Shown here piece after piece: positions 63,787 to 64,000 of a stretch of DNA of 64,000 nucleotides. Positions within the stretch are counted from its first letter, which is position 1, and the number at the start of each line of letters is the position of its first letter. A program made the position numbers and the translations under genes. Under the pieces are notes generated by a model. It saw only the letters and a program-made list of their open reading frames with translations, did not search any database and was not told where the DNA came from. Source of the DNA: G963676335 sp963676335 (GTDB lineage Bacteria > Pseudomonadota > Alphaproteobacteria > Rickettsiales > Rickettsiaceae); assembly GCA_963676335.1 (NCBI GenBank), contig OY781057.1, positions 434,001-498,000 on the forward strand, in the 5' to 3' direction.

Positions 63787-64000
63787 TCAAAAATCTTTGT
63801 TAGCTGTTCAAAAATAGCTCGTATCGCAACCATCTTCTAGTGACCAAATCCATGCAAGCACCGCTTACACAAAACACCAATCCGCAGTTTTGGTTCTTGG
63901 AACATTCAATAAATCAGAGAACATAGCAATGCGCATTTGGATAATATCCTCTGGATCTTGAATGTTTATCAAATCTAGCATCGGATTGCGGATAAAAGCG
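63787..64000 (-). pseudogene. Remnant of a streptomycin 6-kinase-like (APH(6)/hydroxyurea) phosphotransferase, C-terminal end
   Basis: Minus strand, entering from the right edge: AFIRNPMLDLINIQDPEDII, ADWCFV, stop, AVLAWIWSLEDGCDTSYF, stop, TANKDF, stop. NPxLDL, DWCF.QAVL and W(S)(L/I)EDG..SY are typical of the C-terminus of the APH_6_hur family. Two internal stops (TAA at the position of the usual Gln, then TGA) show that it is dead. Confidence 0.55.

Overview
The first 49.9 kb is a very A+T-rich chromosome segment whose gene content and protein sequences point to a reduced, host-associated alphaproteobacterium of the order Rickettsiales. Evidence: a eukaryote-like isoleucyl-tRNA synthetase, a Tim44-like protein, a gene-transfer-agent (GTA) tail/lysis module, an efp gene joined to an inositol-monophosphatase-like gene, and an ankyrin-repeat remnant. 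Flagellar genes (flhA, fliI, fliJ-like) fit one of the flagellated Rickettsiales lineages such as the Midichloriaceae. The species cannot be named from this window.

Layout. 1-8940 is a minus-strand housekeeping run: pth, ychF, cvpA, tatC, serS, transaldolase-like, tyrS, ftsY and the 5' part of dnaE. 8963-18300 holds tRNA-Asn, a degenerate histidine-kinase-like protein, pgeF, a short glutamine-synthetase-like protein, an S49 peptidase, a thioredoxin-like protein, a tiny LptM-like lipoprotein, efp, an IMPase-fold pseudoenzyme, lptD, surA, ruvX and tRNA-Pro. 18306-34295 holds ileS, pnp, alaS, flhA, a substrate-binding/TRIC-channel fusion, a Tim44-like protein, a decayed ankyrin stretch, rsmA, rnpA, tsf and rpsB. 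34500-38762 contains a lineage-specific cluster: a TPR protein with a CheD/NTAN1-like deamidase fold, split by a poly-A frameshift, plus a catalytically degenerate paralogue coupled to it. fliJ and fliI follow. 39134-44606 is the GTA distal module: TIM-barrel tail protein, DUF2793, holin, lysozyme. 44733-46086 is a duplicated pair of small Gly/Cys-rich bacteriocin-like genes. smpB, sppA, malic enzyme, nadK and tRNA-Ser(GCT) close the core.

At tRNA-Ser the base composition changes abruptly and remains visibly richer in G+C to the end. This accessory block contains a truncated and a full-length but frameshifted copy of one ISAs1-type insertion sequence in direct orientation. Between them lie a lambda-type head module (gpW, frameshifted portal, S49 prohead protease, decoration protein, capsid E, head-tail protein, truncated tail protein) with no recognisable terminase, and an apparently intact hipBA toxin-antitoxin operon with a palindromic operator. 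To the right of the second copy is a tightly coupled plus-strand cluster of resistance-like enzymes (DHFR/RibD-like, AAC-like GNAT, FosA-like, second GNAT, APH-like kinase, HAD, methyltransferase, GyrI-like domain). Several of these carry single in-frame stops or frameshifts. The picture is of a recently acquired mobile island now decaying in a reduced genome.

The most unusual items are the TPR/CheD-like cluster with its poly-A frameshift, the duplicated bacteriocin-like pair, the SBP-TRIC fusion, and the decaying resistance-like operon. Functions assigned to these are inferences from sequence pattern only.
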